Below are positions 1 through 9,046 of a stretch of 64,000 bases of DNA, in pieces. Each line of letters begins with the position of its first letter. The first letter of the stretch is position 1. Where the stretch lies: assembly GCF_000688415.1 (NCBI RefSeq), contig NZ_JIAH01000010.1, positions 1-64,000 of the forward strand, in the 5' to 3' direction. Origin of the DNA: Corynebacterium pseudodiphtheriticum DSM 44287. GTDB lineage: Bacteria > Actinomycetota > Actinomycetes > Mycobacteriales > Mycobacteriaceae. Position numbers and translations under genes: made by a program. The notes under the pieces are model-generated. The model was given only the letters and a program-made list of their open reading frames with translations. It was not told the DNA's origin and ran no database searches.

Positions 1-1759
1 TCCTTAGTCACCTTCGCATCAATCGGATTCCCAACATTCTTGCCATCAGCATCAGTGATCTGAACCTTCGCAGGCTTCTCAGTAACACCATCACCCAAAG
101 TTCCCTCAGGAACCGTAACAGTGATCTCACCAGACTGCGGATCAACAGCTACCGTCGCACCATCAACAGGCTTGTCATCAATAGTGACGGTACCGCCCAT
201 ACCCTCAGTCGGATTAGCAACCTTCTGACCAATCTTGGTCGGCTTACCCTCAGGAACCTCATTGCCACCAGCAGTAGCATCACCAGAAATCGAAGGCGCA
301 GGAACCTGCTTTTCATTTACCGTGGCTTGAACTTCTACAGTATCTGTCGACTTGTCAGGATACGTCACTTCAACAGGGATGCTGAAGCCACCGGTTTTAG
401 CATTGTCAGTTGCCGACACGCTAACAGAGCCATCATTGTTGACCTGTACATTCACGCCGTCAGGGAAGTTCGGCTGCCCCTTGAGCTTATACGTCGTACC
501 TCCAGGGGCAGCGTCAGTTTCTACATCAGGAGTTTCAACCTTATCGAAGCTTGGAGCATCGACCGCAGATTCTTGACCTTGATCCAGGGTCAGTGGCTTG
601 TACGAAGGGGTCAATTCATCAGCAGTCCGCTTATCTGAGGGCTTGAATTCCACCTTCGCCGTATCAAATGAGCCATCATCATACGTGGCTTTAACCGGAA
701 CGGTTGTTTCCTGGTCTACAGGGTTTTCAAAAGAAACTACACCAGTTTCAGGATCAATACTTGCACCAGATGGGGCATTTTCACCGAGCTCGAAGGTTAC
801 CTTACCTGGTTTTTTACCTCGTTCTCAGGTTTCCCGTCTTGGTGAAAAGTTGGAACACCTGACGCCGTATCTCCAGGTGCCGGGTTCACATACTTAAAGT
901 CAACCTGCTTGCTCTTGGAGGATGGCAGATCATTAACATCCATACATGCGCCAATGGATCCCATTGGTTGCTGATACCAGCCAAAGTTTGATCCAACACT
1001 CGTTTTGCCATTACCCAGCACGAAGCTACCTGTTTGACGGACAGATTCCATAGAAAGTGGCGAAACATGTTTCTGACCCGGACCACATTCAGCTGCACTC
1101 TGTGTCCTTCCCACCCCGACTACGATCTGCTGGTCATAATTCCATATAAATTCGTTTCCGGACGCGTCCTTCCAGCGCGCCTGCATTGGCACTGTTTCAC
1201 TTGTGCCTTCTGCACGTTTTTGCAAACCAAAAAGAATTTGACCGGTATTAGGCACAACATACGGGTAGGCTGTTTGCGTGCCAGAGAGCTGAGCCTGCAT
1301 CTCGCTAGTCTTGCCCTTCAAAGATTCAGGATCCCCAGCGTTTGAGCGAGCGACCCCGTACCAACCCGACGCAGTGAAGCCATAATTCAAGTCTCGAACT
1401 CGGAAAGTCGTCCCCCGAGGAAAGAAAAGGTTCAGCTGCTGTCCTTCAGTCTTCGGATTTTCACCTTTCGGAAGAGACAACACGCCGGTTGTCCTAACAG
1501 TCCGCGGACCTACCTCTCGGGTTCGCTTTCCAACCTCAATGTCTACAGCCTCTGCATTTGCATAAAAGGTCGGTGGATTTTGTTCTAATGTCTGCACGAT
1601 CCGTTTTGGAGTTGCCTCCTGCGCCTGCGCCGCAGCCGAAATCTCAGGGTAGGCAACAGATTGCGCGAATGGTGCAACCAGCGCCACCGAAAGAGCAGCG
1701 GCCGCGATGGTAACGCCTTTACGGCGCACTGCCTTGTTCTTGGGAATTTGGTGATTCAA
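1..1759 (-). pseudogene. Rib/YPDG-repeat surface protein, frameshifted and running off the window
   Basis: The gene starts at a TTG (1759) preceded by a GGAAGGAA ribosome site and encodes a signal peptide of about 47 residues with basic residues, a hydrophobic core and an Ala-rich cleavage zone. A secreted domain of about 270 residues follows. The frame ends at 797, but from 809 leftward another frame stays open to the window edge. It encodes repeats typical of Rib/YPDG cell-wall adhesins, such as PVEVTYPDKSTDTVEV and acidic PETGVVSFENP segments. The switch falls on a run of six T at 810-815 (six A in the coding strand); a seventh A would join the frames without interruption. No LPXTG anchor is visible because the 3' end lies outside. 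Family membership comes from repeat style. Whether the frameshift is real, phase-variable or a sequencing error cannot be told. Confidence 0.72.
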
Positions 1760-2077
1760 AATAATTCCTTCCGGGAATCAGACGTCGCCCCATATTTGGG
1801 GTCAGGGAATTTCAAGCTGAACAACAAGCTTGCTAGCGACAGAATACAGGCGTTTTTCAGGGATCGGCAAGCCCCATTCGGCTGAAACCTAGCAGCATAC
1901 CTGGGTTTTCGCGTTACATTTCCGCACTCTTTCGAACAATAGAGAGCTCTTAGCTGTGCGTTTCCCAAAAATGTTGAACAACAATAGAACAAAAAATCTT
2001 TATGCTTATTGATAAAAATTACATTCTTGTAACGCTAGAGAATCAAGAAAGCCACAAATCGGCACGCACAAGGCGCG
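1760..2077. other. A+T-rich intergenic region upstream of the surface protein
   Basis: About 320 bases between the surface protein start and the insertion sequence contain no convincing coding frame. The region is clearly richer in A+T than its surroundings and presumably carries the promoter of the surface protein on the minus strand. A small dyad, TTACA-4-TGTAA, lies near 2028-2041. I see no recognised operator. Confidence 0.4.
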
Positions 2078-2085
2078 GAGCCGAA

Positions 2086-2109
2086 GGGTTATACGACAAA
2101 AAGCGTGTC
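2086..2109 (+). repeat. Left terminal inverted repeat of the IS element
   Basis: This 24-bp end pairs with 3494-3517, with three mismatches at positions 4, 8 and 19 from the outer edge. The duplicated target GAGCCGAA lies directly outside it. Confidence 0.88.
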
Positions 2110-2246
2110 CGTATCGGCGGGATTGACGCAGATAAAGACATAAAAACAACGCATTTATAACCCCCACAACGATATAAACGCCCCGAATACGCTCAATCCA
2201 CGATCCAATGCAGAATCTGTGCTAAGCATGCGTGTTGCCTTAACGC

Positions 2247-3422
2247 ATGAAGAAAAACAGACCACGATGCCCCGTATGCACTGGGACAATGAAGAAAAAC
2301 GGCACAACAACCAAAGGCACAACCCGATGGCGTTGCACCTCACCAACCTGCGGGGCATCCACAACAAAAACACGTCCAGACCGCCAACTATCCGCAGACT
2401 TCAACACCTTCATTAGCTGCATCTGCGACAATGCCTCAATAACCGAAACCGCTGCTGACCACACCATAAGCCGACGCAGCCAGGAACGACGCTTCAACAC
2501 CTTCTGGTTCATCGATATCGACCACCACATCGACACAGCCCGCATCTACGACCAAATCTTTATCGACGGAACCTACACCGGCGCCGGGTGCCTTCTTATC
2601 GCTGCCACACGTAACCACGTTGTCAATTGGGTATGGGCACACCACGAAACAACCGCGGCCTACCAGCAACTTCTCGAACCCCTACAAGCACCTGTCATGG
2701 TGGTCCTCGATGGTGGCCGCGGTGCCTATTACGCCATCAAACAAACCTGGCCAACAACCCGCATCCAACGATGCCTAGTCCATGCCCAACGCGTCGTGCG
2801 CAGACATCTCACCTCCCGACCACGCACCGATGCCGGCAAAACACTCTACAAACTAGCCCTCGACCTCACACGCATAACCACAATTGACCAAGCCGCACAA
2901 TGGACCACCCACCTGCAAGAATTCGACACCGTCTACCGCACATGGATGGATGAAAAAACACTCAGCATCACAACCGGCAAGCGCGAATACACACATCTAT
3001 CCGTGCGCAGGGCCTATAACAGCCTGAAACATCTCTACCAGCAACAATGGCTATTTAGATTTCTCCAGCCACCACAAACACCAACAACCAACGACTACCA
3101 GTGGGCATCAACTACCAACAGCCTAGAAGGCGGAGTCAACGCGCAACTGAAACTACTGACCAGAGGCTCCACCGCGGCAGATCAGGCGAGCGACAACGAC
3201 GAATGCTCGAATGGTGGCTCTACCTGCACACTGAAAGCCCCCAGACCACCTATCGAAATAGCCAAACAACAAAACTGGGGGCGCGATGCACTCGCCAAAG
3301 TCAACGCCACGCCCCACAACGAGAACGAAGCCGACCACCAAACAGGACGACCAGCCCTCTACGACCAGGGTATCGATGTTGAATACACACACTCAATCGG
3401 TATCCGGAAAGGCCAGATCTAG
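2247..3422 (+). CDS. IS1249-like transposase with an internal out-of-frame patch
   Basis: This DDE transposase of 391 residues has an N-terminal zinc-ribbon (CPVC near residue 8 and CTSPTCG near residue 30). The probable catalytic residues lie in IFIDGTY, VVLDGGRG and TNSLEGG. The start is usual for the family and the C terminus ends in the expected HSIGIRKGQ style. Between about 3165 and 3250 the reading frame gives an unlikely Ser/Asp/Pro-rich stretch, whereas the +1 frame gives RRMLEWWLYLHTESPQTTY, the sort of sequence expected there. A one-base loss near 3165 and a one-base gain near 3250 would explain this. About 28 residues next to the catalytic Glu are therefore replaced, and activity is doubtful. 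Confidence 0.82.
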   Translation: MKKNRPRCPVCTGTMKKNGTTTKGTTRWRCTSPTCGASTTKTRPDRQLSADFNTFISCICDNASITETAADHTISRRSQERRFNTFWFIDIDHHIDTARIYDQIFIDGTYTGAGCLLIAATRNHVVNWVWAHHETTAAYQQLLEPLQAPVMVVLDGGRGAYYAIKQTWPTTRIQRCLVHAQRVVRRHLTSRPRTDAGKTLYKLALDLTRITTIDQAAQWTTHLQEFDTVYRTWMDEKTLSITTGKREYTHLSVRRAYNSLKHLYQQQWLFRFLQPPQTPTTNDYQWASTTNSLEGGVNAQLKLLTRGSTAADQASDNDECSNGGSTCTLKAPRPPIEIAKQQNWGRDALAKVNATPHNENEADHQTGRPALYDQGIDVEYTHSIGIRKGQI

Positions 3423-3493
3423 GGAATTGGCGACACGCCGATCAGACACATTTTTGCTACTTAACCCAACCCCGACACGGGGTAGCAACCCCA

Positions 3494-3517
3494 GACACAC
3501 TTTTTGTCGCATATCCC
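3494..3517 (-). repeat. Right terminal inverted repeat of the IS element
   Basis: This 24-bp end matches 2086-2109 in inverted orientation at 21 positions. It is followed directly by the second copy of the target duplication GAGCCGAA at 3518-3525. Confidence 0.88.
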
Positions 3518-3554
3518 GAGCCGAATTACCTGACAAGGGAAAATAACAGTAATT

Positions 3555-3583
3555 CCCCTGGCGGTAATAAACCCCGCCAGGGG
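3555..3583 (-). terminator. Stem-loop after tRNA-Thr
   Basis: A perfect 10-bp stem (CCCCTGGCGG with CCGCCAGGGG) with a 9-base loop lies just downstream of the tRNA on its strand. The T tract after it is weak, so this may be a processing or partial terminator structure. Confidence 0.55.
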
Positions 3584-3589
3584 AAAATG

Positions 3590-3662
3590 AGCTGGAGACG
3601 AGACTCGAACTCGCAACCGACGCATTACAAGTGCGTTGCGCTACCAATTGCGCCACTCCAGC
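3590..3662 (-). tRNA. tRNA-Thr (anticodon TGT)
   Basis: The minus strand folds as a 73-base cloverleaf. The acceptor stem GCTGGAG pairs with CTCCAGC, with U as discriminator. The D arm is GCGC-AATTGGTA-GCGC, the anticodon stem ACGCA/TGCGT encloses CTTGTAA, and the T arm contains GTTCGAGTC. The anticodon TGT reads ACA/ACG threonine codons. CCA is not encoded. Confidence 0.93.
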
Positions 3663-3882
3663 ACCGTGCAACCGTTCCTCGCAACCACTGCTGCATCTAC
3701 ACAGCATTGCGGTATGCGCGGGGGCACGGGAAAACACTTTAGCCCAGGCGTCGGCAAGAGAAAAATTACCCCGCCAGCCAGGGCACTCTTCCTGGCAAAA
3801 AGCCACACCGCCAAAACATGTAAAATCCCCACAGACTGTACAGACCACCCCCAGCAACCGCGCGATATGAGGTATAGCCACT

Positions 3883-5487
3883 GTGTCTTGGTTGAACAAC
3901 CTGAAAACAAACCTGCGGGGCACCGGCTCCAAAATATCCACCGTCGACGCCGCCAAAGCCGCTCCACCACCATCGCCACTGGCGCCGGTGGACCTCACCA
4001 ACCCCGCACACCTGACCGGAGTCATGGAAATCGCCGCCCGCATCGGCGAAATCCTGATCTCATCCGGCAACTCCAACTCGGACGTGCGCGCACAAATCCA
4101 CTCCGTGCTTAGCGCCTACGGCCTGTACCAGGCACACGTGGATATCACCACAAAAACAATCACCATCCACGCCAATATCGGCACCATCAACGAGCGCATC
4201 CCCGTCAACGTCTTCCGCGTGGCACCAGACCTGACGGTGGACTTCTCCAAACTCACCGCCGTGGACCGGCTAATCCGCTCCATCCAGTCCGGTGCCACCC
4301 CACCAGAGCGCGCCGAGCAGATCCTCGACAACATCATGGCCGAAGTACCGCCACACTCGCCGAAGATGGTCAACGTCGGCTGGGGCATGCTGGGCGGCGG
4401 TGTATCCGTGATGCTCGGTGGCGACGCCGCAGTGGGAATCCTGGCGTTCATCATCTCGTTTGCGATCATGGCCACCAACTCCTGGCTGTCGAAATTCCGG
4501 CTGCCCGCGTTTTACCAAAACGTGGTGGGCGGATTCATCGCCACGGTGCCCGCAGCTGGGTTTTATACCTTCGCGGGCAATATCGGCTGGACCTTCTCGC
4601 CGTCATACCTGATTGCTTCCGGCATCATCGTGCTGGTGGCAGGTTTGACGCTGGTGCAGTGCTTTGTCGATGGCATCACCGGCGCCCCGGTCTCCTCCGC
4701 AGCGCGCTTATTCGAAGCCATTCTGATGACCGGCGCCATCGTAGGTGGCGTGGCACTAGGCATTCAATTCGCCATCCTGGTCGGCTGGCAGCTACCACCG
4801 CTAGAGCACACCAGCCCACCAAACGCACACGAGATCCCGCTGCGCATTGTGCTCGGCGCGCTTTCTTCTGCTGGTTTCGCCTTCGCGTGCCAGGCGCGCC
4901 GTGCCGCAGTGGCGGTGGCCGGCGCCACCGCTGGAGCAGGCATGATCTTCTACTACGGCATCATGGTGCCCCTTGGCGCCGGCGTGGTGCTGGCCTCGGG
5001 CGTAACCGCGGGAATCATCGGCCTGGCCGGTGGTTTGCTGGCTCGCCGTTATGAAATCCCACCACTAATCGTCGCCGTGTGCGGCTATACCCCCATGCTT
5101 CCCGGTTTGATGCTCTACCGCGGCATGTACGCGATGATCAACGAGCAAGCCATCGTCGGCTTTTCCAATGCCGGTGGCGCCATCGCCATCTCCGCAGCCC
5201 TGGCAGCCGGTGTGGTCTTCGGCGAAAAAGTAGCCCGCAACCTACGCCGCCCCCGCTCCTACCGCGCCTACGCCGCCGTGCAACGCGCCGGACGGTTCTC
5301 TTACCGCCAGGCCGCCAAAGCCGCCGCCAAAGGCAGCTCCGCAGCGCGGCGCATCCCCCGCGGCAACAGCGGAACCAACGCGGGCAAGCAGGCGTCGGCA
5401 AGCACCAACGTCAACAGCGACGCGCACGCCGCGCAAACACGGCCCTCAGAAACCCAGACCTCACAGCGCAAAACTGACCACACATAG
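3883..5487 (+). CDS. thrE: Threonine/serine exporter ThrE
   Basis: This is an inner-membrane exporter of threonine and serine, 534 residues from a GTG start. The soluble N-terminal domain (about residues 40-165) contains the family-like stretch IGEILISSGNSNSDVR. About ten hydrophobic segments follow from residue 170, beginning GWGMLGGGVSVMLGGDAA. The last 75 residues are a polar Ala/Ser/Arg-rich tail, which makes the protein somewhat longer than the C. glutamicum ThrE I know. It is followed at once by the promoter of the lysine-rich gene. No regulator is adjacent. Confidence 0.9.
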   Translation: MSWLNNLKTNLRGTGSKISTVDAAKAAPPPSPLAPVDLTNPAHLTGVMEIAARIGEILISSGNSNSDVRAQIHSVLSAYGLYQAHVDITTKTITIHANIGTINERIPVNVFRVAPDLTVDFSKLTAVDRLIRSIQSGATPPERAEQILDNIMAEVPPHSPKMVNVGWGMLGGGVSVMLGGDAAVGILAFIISFAIMATNSWLSKFRLPAFYQNVVGGFIATVPAAGFYTFAGNIGWTFSPSYLIASGIIVLVAGLTLVQCFVDGITGAPVSSAARLFEAILMTGAIVGGVALGIQFAILVGWQLPPLEHTSPPNAHEIPLRIVLGALSSAGFAFACQARRAAVAVAGATAGAGMIFYYGIMVPLGAGVVLASGVTAGIIGLAGGLLARRYEIPPLIVAVCGYTPMLPGLMLYRGMYAMINEQAIVGFSNAGGAIAISAALAAGVVFGEKVARNLRRPRSYRAYAAVQRAGRFSYRQAAKAAAKGSSAARRIPRGNSGTNAGKQASASTNVNSDAHAAQTRPSETQTSQRKTDHT

Positions 5488-5489
5488 CG

Positions 5490-5495
5490 TAGAAT
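5490..5495 (+). promoter_or_regulatory. Probable -10 element of the lysine-rich protein gene
   Basis: TAGAAT fits the corynebacterial -10 pattern TANANT and lies three bases after the thrE stop codon. A directly repeated 21-bp sequence follows in what would be the 5' leader. Confidence 0.4.
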
Positions 5496-5501
5496 GGCTT
5501 A

Positions 5502-5543
5502 GTTGTAGGTAAGACGCACAGCGTTGTAGGTAAAACGCACAGC
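5502..5543 (+). repeat. Two tandem 21-bp repeats in the leader of the lysine-rich gene
   Basis: Two adjacent copies begin GTTGTAGGTAA and end ACGCACAGC. They differ at one base (G versus A at the twelfth position). They sit between the putative -10 and the ribosome site of the next gene. Confidence 0.8.
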
Positions 5544-5581
5544 AGACCCAAAAACGATACCGTTCCAGGAGGAAGCACTCC

Positions 5582-6004
5582 ATGCCACCAAAGGTCACTG
5601 ACAAGCATCCCGAAGTAGAACAAGAACAGGCAGTCGAAGAACAAACCGCTTCTGCCGCCCGGCGCATCGTTGCCACCTACGCCGAAGACTTCATGGATGG
5701 CGTGACCCTGATGTGCATGCTCGGTGTAGAACCAGAAGGGCTCGTGCACTCCAAGGTTTTGGCCGAGCAAAACCCGCAGCCGGCAGACGATTCTGCAGAG
5801 GGCTCCGGCACGGCCAAAAAGACCACCAAAAAGACTTCCAAGAAGGCATCGAAGAAAGCCACCAAGAAGTCCAGCAAAAAGTCGACGAAGAAGACTGCTA
5901 AAAAGGCCTCCAAGAAGTCGACGAAGAAGACCGCAAAGAAGTCTGCGAAAAAGACCTCTAAGAAGGCCACCAAGAAATCCACAGCCAAGAAATCTGCTGA
6001 CTAA
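5582..6004 (+). CDS. Histone H1-like lysine-rich protein
   Basis: This 140-residue protein has an acidic, unremarkable N-terminal half (residues 1-75). The C-terminal half is almost entirely Lys with Thr, Ser and Ala in a KKTTKK/KKASKK-type pattern resembling the tail of eukaryotic histone H1 and mycobacterial HupB. The ATG follows a CAGGAGGAA ribosome site. Such tails bind nucleic acid or polyphosphate non-specifically, so nucleoid association is a reasonable inference, but I do not recognise the N-terminal part. It lies directly upstream of otsA on the same strand. The tail is expected to vary in length between strains. Confidence 0.75.
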   Translation: MPPKVTDKHPEVEQEQAVEEQTASAARRIVATYAEDFMDGVTLMCMLGVEPEGLVHSKVLAEQNPQPADDSAEGSGTAKKTTKKTSKKASKKATKKSSKKSTKKTAKKASKKSTKKTAKKSAKKTSKKATKKSTAKKSAD

Positions 6005-6058
6005 GCCTGCCGGAACGGTGGCACGGTGAATAAACGAAATGGTGATTGAGGTACCACG

Positions 6059-7612
6059 GTGAGTGTTGGGCACAACGGGCACGGCGTCGGCGCGCATGAT
6101 TTCGTGGTGGTCGCGAACCGCCTGCCCGTGGACCTGCTCAACAACGCCGACGGCACCACAGAATGGAAAGCCTCGCCCGGCGGGCTGGTCTCTGCGCTTT
6201 CCCCCATTTTAGAATCCCGGCAAGGCTGCTGGGTTGGCTGGCCCGGTGTGGCTGATGCCAGCCCCGAACCGTTTTACAACGACGCCGGGGCACTGCTGCA
6301 CCCGGTCACGCTTTCAGAATACGACTACGAGGCGTTTTACGAAGGATTTTCCAACGCCACCCTGTGGCCGCTCTACCACGACCTGATTGTTCCCCCGACC
6401 TACCACCGCGAATGGTGGACGGCCTACCGCGAAGTCAATACACGCTTCGCCGAACACGCCGCCGCCGTGGCCGCACCCGGGGCCACCGTGTGGGTGCAGG
6501 ACTACCAACTGCAATTAGTCCCCGGCATTCTGCGCCAACTACGCCCAGACGTGCGCATCGGTTTTTTTGCGCACATCCCTTTCCCACACCCAGATATCTT
6601 CCGACAACTGCCCTGGCGCCACGAAATCATCCGTGGGCTACTGGGCGCCGATGTGGTGGGATTTCAGCTCACCACCGATGCCAACCACTTCTTACAGCTG
6701 GTGGCAGCAGGATATGGGGTTTCCAACCATGATGCCCGCGATAGCCTGGAATCGGCGCCGCGGGGGCAGGGTTTTTCTGCACTAGGTACTGCGAGTTTGC
6801 GGGAAATTACTGCGCGCATTACCACCCCGGATTCCCGCGAGGTTGGGGTTGCTGCATTCCCTATCTCTTTGGATTCTGCAGCGCAGCTGGAATTCACAGA
6901 CGCTGATGCTGCAGAAATCGCGAGCCTACGGGCAGCGCTTGGCAACCCACAGGTGGTGTTTTTAGGTGTGGACCGGCTGGATTACACCAAAGGCATCGTC
7001 GAACGACTACAAGCTTTTGAAGAATTGCTAGAAGCCGGGGTGCTGCATCCGCGCGAAGTATCCTTCGTGCAACTGGCCACCCCCTCCCGCGAGCGCATCG
7101 AGCACTACCGCAAAACCCGCTCGGTGGTGGAAGAAACCGTCGGGCGCATCAACGGACGTTTTTCCACCTTCGGCCACCCCGTGGTGCACTACCAGCACAC
7201 CAGCGTGCCCAAACAAACACTGCGCCGCTACTACCGCCTGGCCGATGTCATGGTGGTCACCCCGTTTAAAGACGGCATGAACCTGGTGGCGAAGGAATAC
7301 GTCGCCTGCCACAACGACGGCACCGGCGCGTTGGTGCTTTCCGAATTTGCGGGCGCAGCCAACGAATTACCGCAAGCCGTGCTGTGCAATCCTTTCGATA
7401 TGGAATCGATCAAAGCCGCGATGGTCACCGCCGTGGCCGGGTTGCGCGAGCACCCGGAGCGCATGCGGGACCGTATGCAGCACATGCACGCCCACGTGTT
7501 GGAATACGACGTAGCCCGGTGGGCGCAGTCTTTCCTGTCCAACTTGGATAGGTTCGGCTCGGAAGAACTCAACCCGAGCAAATTCGCTGCCGGAAGTGGT
7601 GAGCGCCCATGA
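6059..7612 (+). CDS. otsA: Trehalose-6-phosphate synthase (GT20)
   Basis: This enzyme joins UDP-glucose (or another NDP-glucose) and glucose-6-phosphate to make trehalose-6-phosphate, the first step of the OtsAB pathway that supplies trehalose for mycolate transfer and osmoprotection. The 517 residues show the GT20 signatures: VVVANRLPVD at 16-25, WPG at 61-63, WVQDYQLQLVP at 145-155, GVDRLDYTKGI at 303-313 (Arg and Lys that contact the sugar nucleotide) and DGMNLVAKEY at 405-414. The start is GTG. The stop overlaps the next gene by four bases (ATGA), indicating translational coupling. Confidence 0.95.
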   Translation: MSVGHNGHGVGAHDFVVVANRLPVDLLNNADGTTEWKASPGGLVSALSPILESRQGCWVGWPGVADASPEPFYNDAGALLHPVTLSEYDYEAFYEGFSNATLWPLYHDLIVPPTYHREWWTAYREVNTRFAEHAAAVAAPGATVWVQDYQLQLVPGILRQLRPDVRIGFFAHIPFPHPDIFRQLPWRHEIIRGLLGADVVGFQLTTDANHFLQLVAAGYGVSNHDARDSLESAPRGQGFSALGTASLREITARITTPDSREVGVAAFPISLDSAAQLEFTDADAAEIASLRAALGNPQVVFLGVDRLDYTKGIVERLQAFEELLEAGVLHPREVSFVQLATPSRERIEHYRKTRSVVEETVGRINGRFSTFGHPVVHYQHTSVPKQTLRRYYRLADVMVVTPFKDGMNLVAKEYVACHNDGTGALVLSEFAGAANELPQAVLCNPFDMESIKAAMVTAVAGLREHPERMRDRMQHMHAHVLEYDVARWAQSFLSNLDRFGSEELNPSKFAAGSGERP

Positions 7613-8199
7613 GGCTGAGCTTTAGCCGCAGGCACAGCTACAACACCGGCCACAGCGGCAGTTACAGCGCCAGCTGCAACACCAGTTGCAGCCGCAACCA
7701 CGGCCCGAACCGAAGGCGTCGACAAGTGCTGGCCGGGGTGCTGCTCAGCGCCAGTGTGGGCTTAGCTGCCTGCGGGCACGAAGAAACCGGCGCCCTATTA
7801 GATTCCACATGGCAGATCACCCACATCTATTCCGCGCCAGAAGACCCCACCGAAGTACCAACCGATATCGCCGGGGTACCACGCCTAGGCTTTAGCCAGA
7901 ACAGCATGGCGGGATACACCGGCTGCGCACCACTGCAGGCCCAGGTGAGTTTCAGCGATGACTCCGGCGCGTCCGTCGCCGCTAGTGATGCCAGCTTTGT
8001 GCTGCTCAATGAAGTCATCAGCGACGAGATCGACACCGAATGCACCGGAACCGCCGCTTGGGTACACAGCCACATTGCCGGCTTGTTGCAGTCCGGCAAC
8101 CGCTTCGCCTTGCACTTTGACAGCCGCGGCGAGCTAGTCATGCAGCTTGACGACGGGCAGCCGATCAATTCACCTGCACTGCGCATGTTCGTGCTGTAG
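7609..8199 (+). CDS. Lipoprotein between otsA and otsB
   Basis: This 196-residue exported protein starts in an ATGA overlap with otsA. The N-terminal 35 residues are Ser/Asn/Arg-rich. A twin-arginine-like RRRR and a hydrophobic stretch ending in the lipobox GLAAC (Cys near residue 49) follow. The mature part contains WQITHIYSAPEDP and a two-cysteine region resembling the small META/HslJ fold, where conserved Trp starts a beta barrel; this is only a weak resemblance. C. glutamicum has an uncharacterised gene in the same position. It may link envelope function to trehalose synthesis, but its role is unknown. Confidence 0.75.
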   Translation: MRLSFSRRHSYNTGHSGSYSASCNTSCSRNHGPNRRRRQVLAGVLLSASVGLAACGHEETGALLDSTWQITHIYSAPEDPTEVPTDIAGVPRLGFSQNSMAGYTGCAPLQAQVSFSDDSGASVAASDASFVLLNEVISDEIDTECTGTAAWVHSHIAGLLQSGNRFALHFDSRGELVMQLDDGQPINSPALRMFVL

Positions 8200-8223
8200 T
8201 AGCCCACCCGCCGAGCCACTATC

Positions 8224-9015
8224 ATGTGGGGCATGAACACCCCGCACTCTCTGGCCACACACCCAGCTTTTGTGGCAGCCGCAGAAAGCCCACGCCTGCT
8301 AGTCGTCTCCGATTTCGATGGCACGTTGGCGGGTTTTGATCCTGACCCCTATGCCGTGCACGCCCACCCCGGTTCGCTACAAGCGCTGCGGGAACTATCC
8401 GAGCTGCTCAACACCACCGTCGGGGTGCTATCCGGCCGACACGTAGCTGGTTTAGAAAAAGTATGCCCACTGGAACCGCCCATATTGCTGGTTGGCTCGC
8501 ACGGAGCAGAAGACCGCGACGGGGCCACGGTGCCACTGACTGCGAAGCAACAGAACTTCTTAGACGACGTCGGCGCCGAGCTGGAAGCTTTAGCCACACA
8601 ACACCCGGGCACCTACGTGGAGAACAAGCCGTTCCAGCGGGTGTTTCATGTTGCTCCCCTGGCAGTGGAGGACCCAGCGGCTGCACAAGAGATCCTAGAG
8701 CGTGCCCGCCAGGTCGATGCGCGCGGGTTCCCCGTCACCCCCGGAAAGAATTTGGTGGAGTTTTCTGCCCTAGAAATCACAAAAGGCACCTGGCTGCAGC
8801 GCGAAAAACAACGCTTACAGGCAGATGCCGTGGTGTTCATCGGCGACGATACCACCGATGAAAATGCCTTCGCCGTGCTCGGCCCCAATGATGTGAGCAT
8901 CAAGGTCGGGGCCGGTGCTACCTGCGCGGGCCACCGGGTCGCAGATATTGACGAGGTGGCGAATGTATTGCAGGACCTGGCGGCCCGGCGCGGCAGGTAC
9001 CTCGCTAGGGCTTAA
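8224..9015 (+). CDS. otsB: Trehalose-6-phosphate phosphatase
   Basis: This HAD-family phosphatase removes phosphate from trehalose-6-phosphate, the second OtsAB step. The catalytic motif DFDGT lies at residues 30-34 and the acidic motif IGDDTTDENAF at about 206-216. A central SGRH segment and the cap domain give the expected length of 263 residues. The start could be ATG at 8224 or 8233; neither has a strong ribosome site. It is the third gene of the otsA cluster. Confidence 0.93.
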   Translation: MWGMNTPHSLATHPAFVAAAESPRLLVVSDFDGTLAGFDPDPYAVHAHPGSLQALRELSELLNTTVGVLSGRHVAGLEKVCPLEPPILLVGSHGAEDRDGATVPLTAKQQNFLDDVGAELEALATQHPGTYVENKPFQRVFHVAPLAVEDPAAAQEILERARQVDARGFPVTPGKNLVEFSALEITKGTWLQREKQRLQADAVVFIGDDTTDENAFAVLGPNDVSIKVGAGATCAGHRVADIDEVANVLQDLAARRGRYLARA

Positions 9016-9046
9016 ACGGCCGGGGGCGAAGGCGGCAGCGAGGATT

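Larger units (their letters stand above)
2086..3517 (+). mobile_element. Complete IS256-family (IS1249-like) insertion sequence
   Basis: The element is 1432 bp. Its ends are imperfect inverted repeats of 24 bp (2086-2109 and 3494-3517, 21 of 24 matching) that begin GGG and share the core CGACAAAAAG. It is flanked by a perfect 8-bp direct repeat GAGCCGAA (2078-2085 and 3518-3525), the duplication length usual for IS256-type elements. One transposase gene fills most of it. Intact ends and an undegraded duplication point to a fairly recent insertion between the surface protein and the tRNA-Thr gene. Confidence 0.9.

Noticed and set aside
5821..6000. Lysine-rich tail as a spurious low-complexity frame
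   Set aside because: The frame has a strong ribosome site, a non-repetitive N-terminal half and a fixed position before otsA, so I kept it as a gene.
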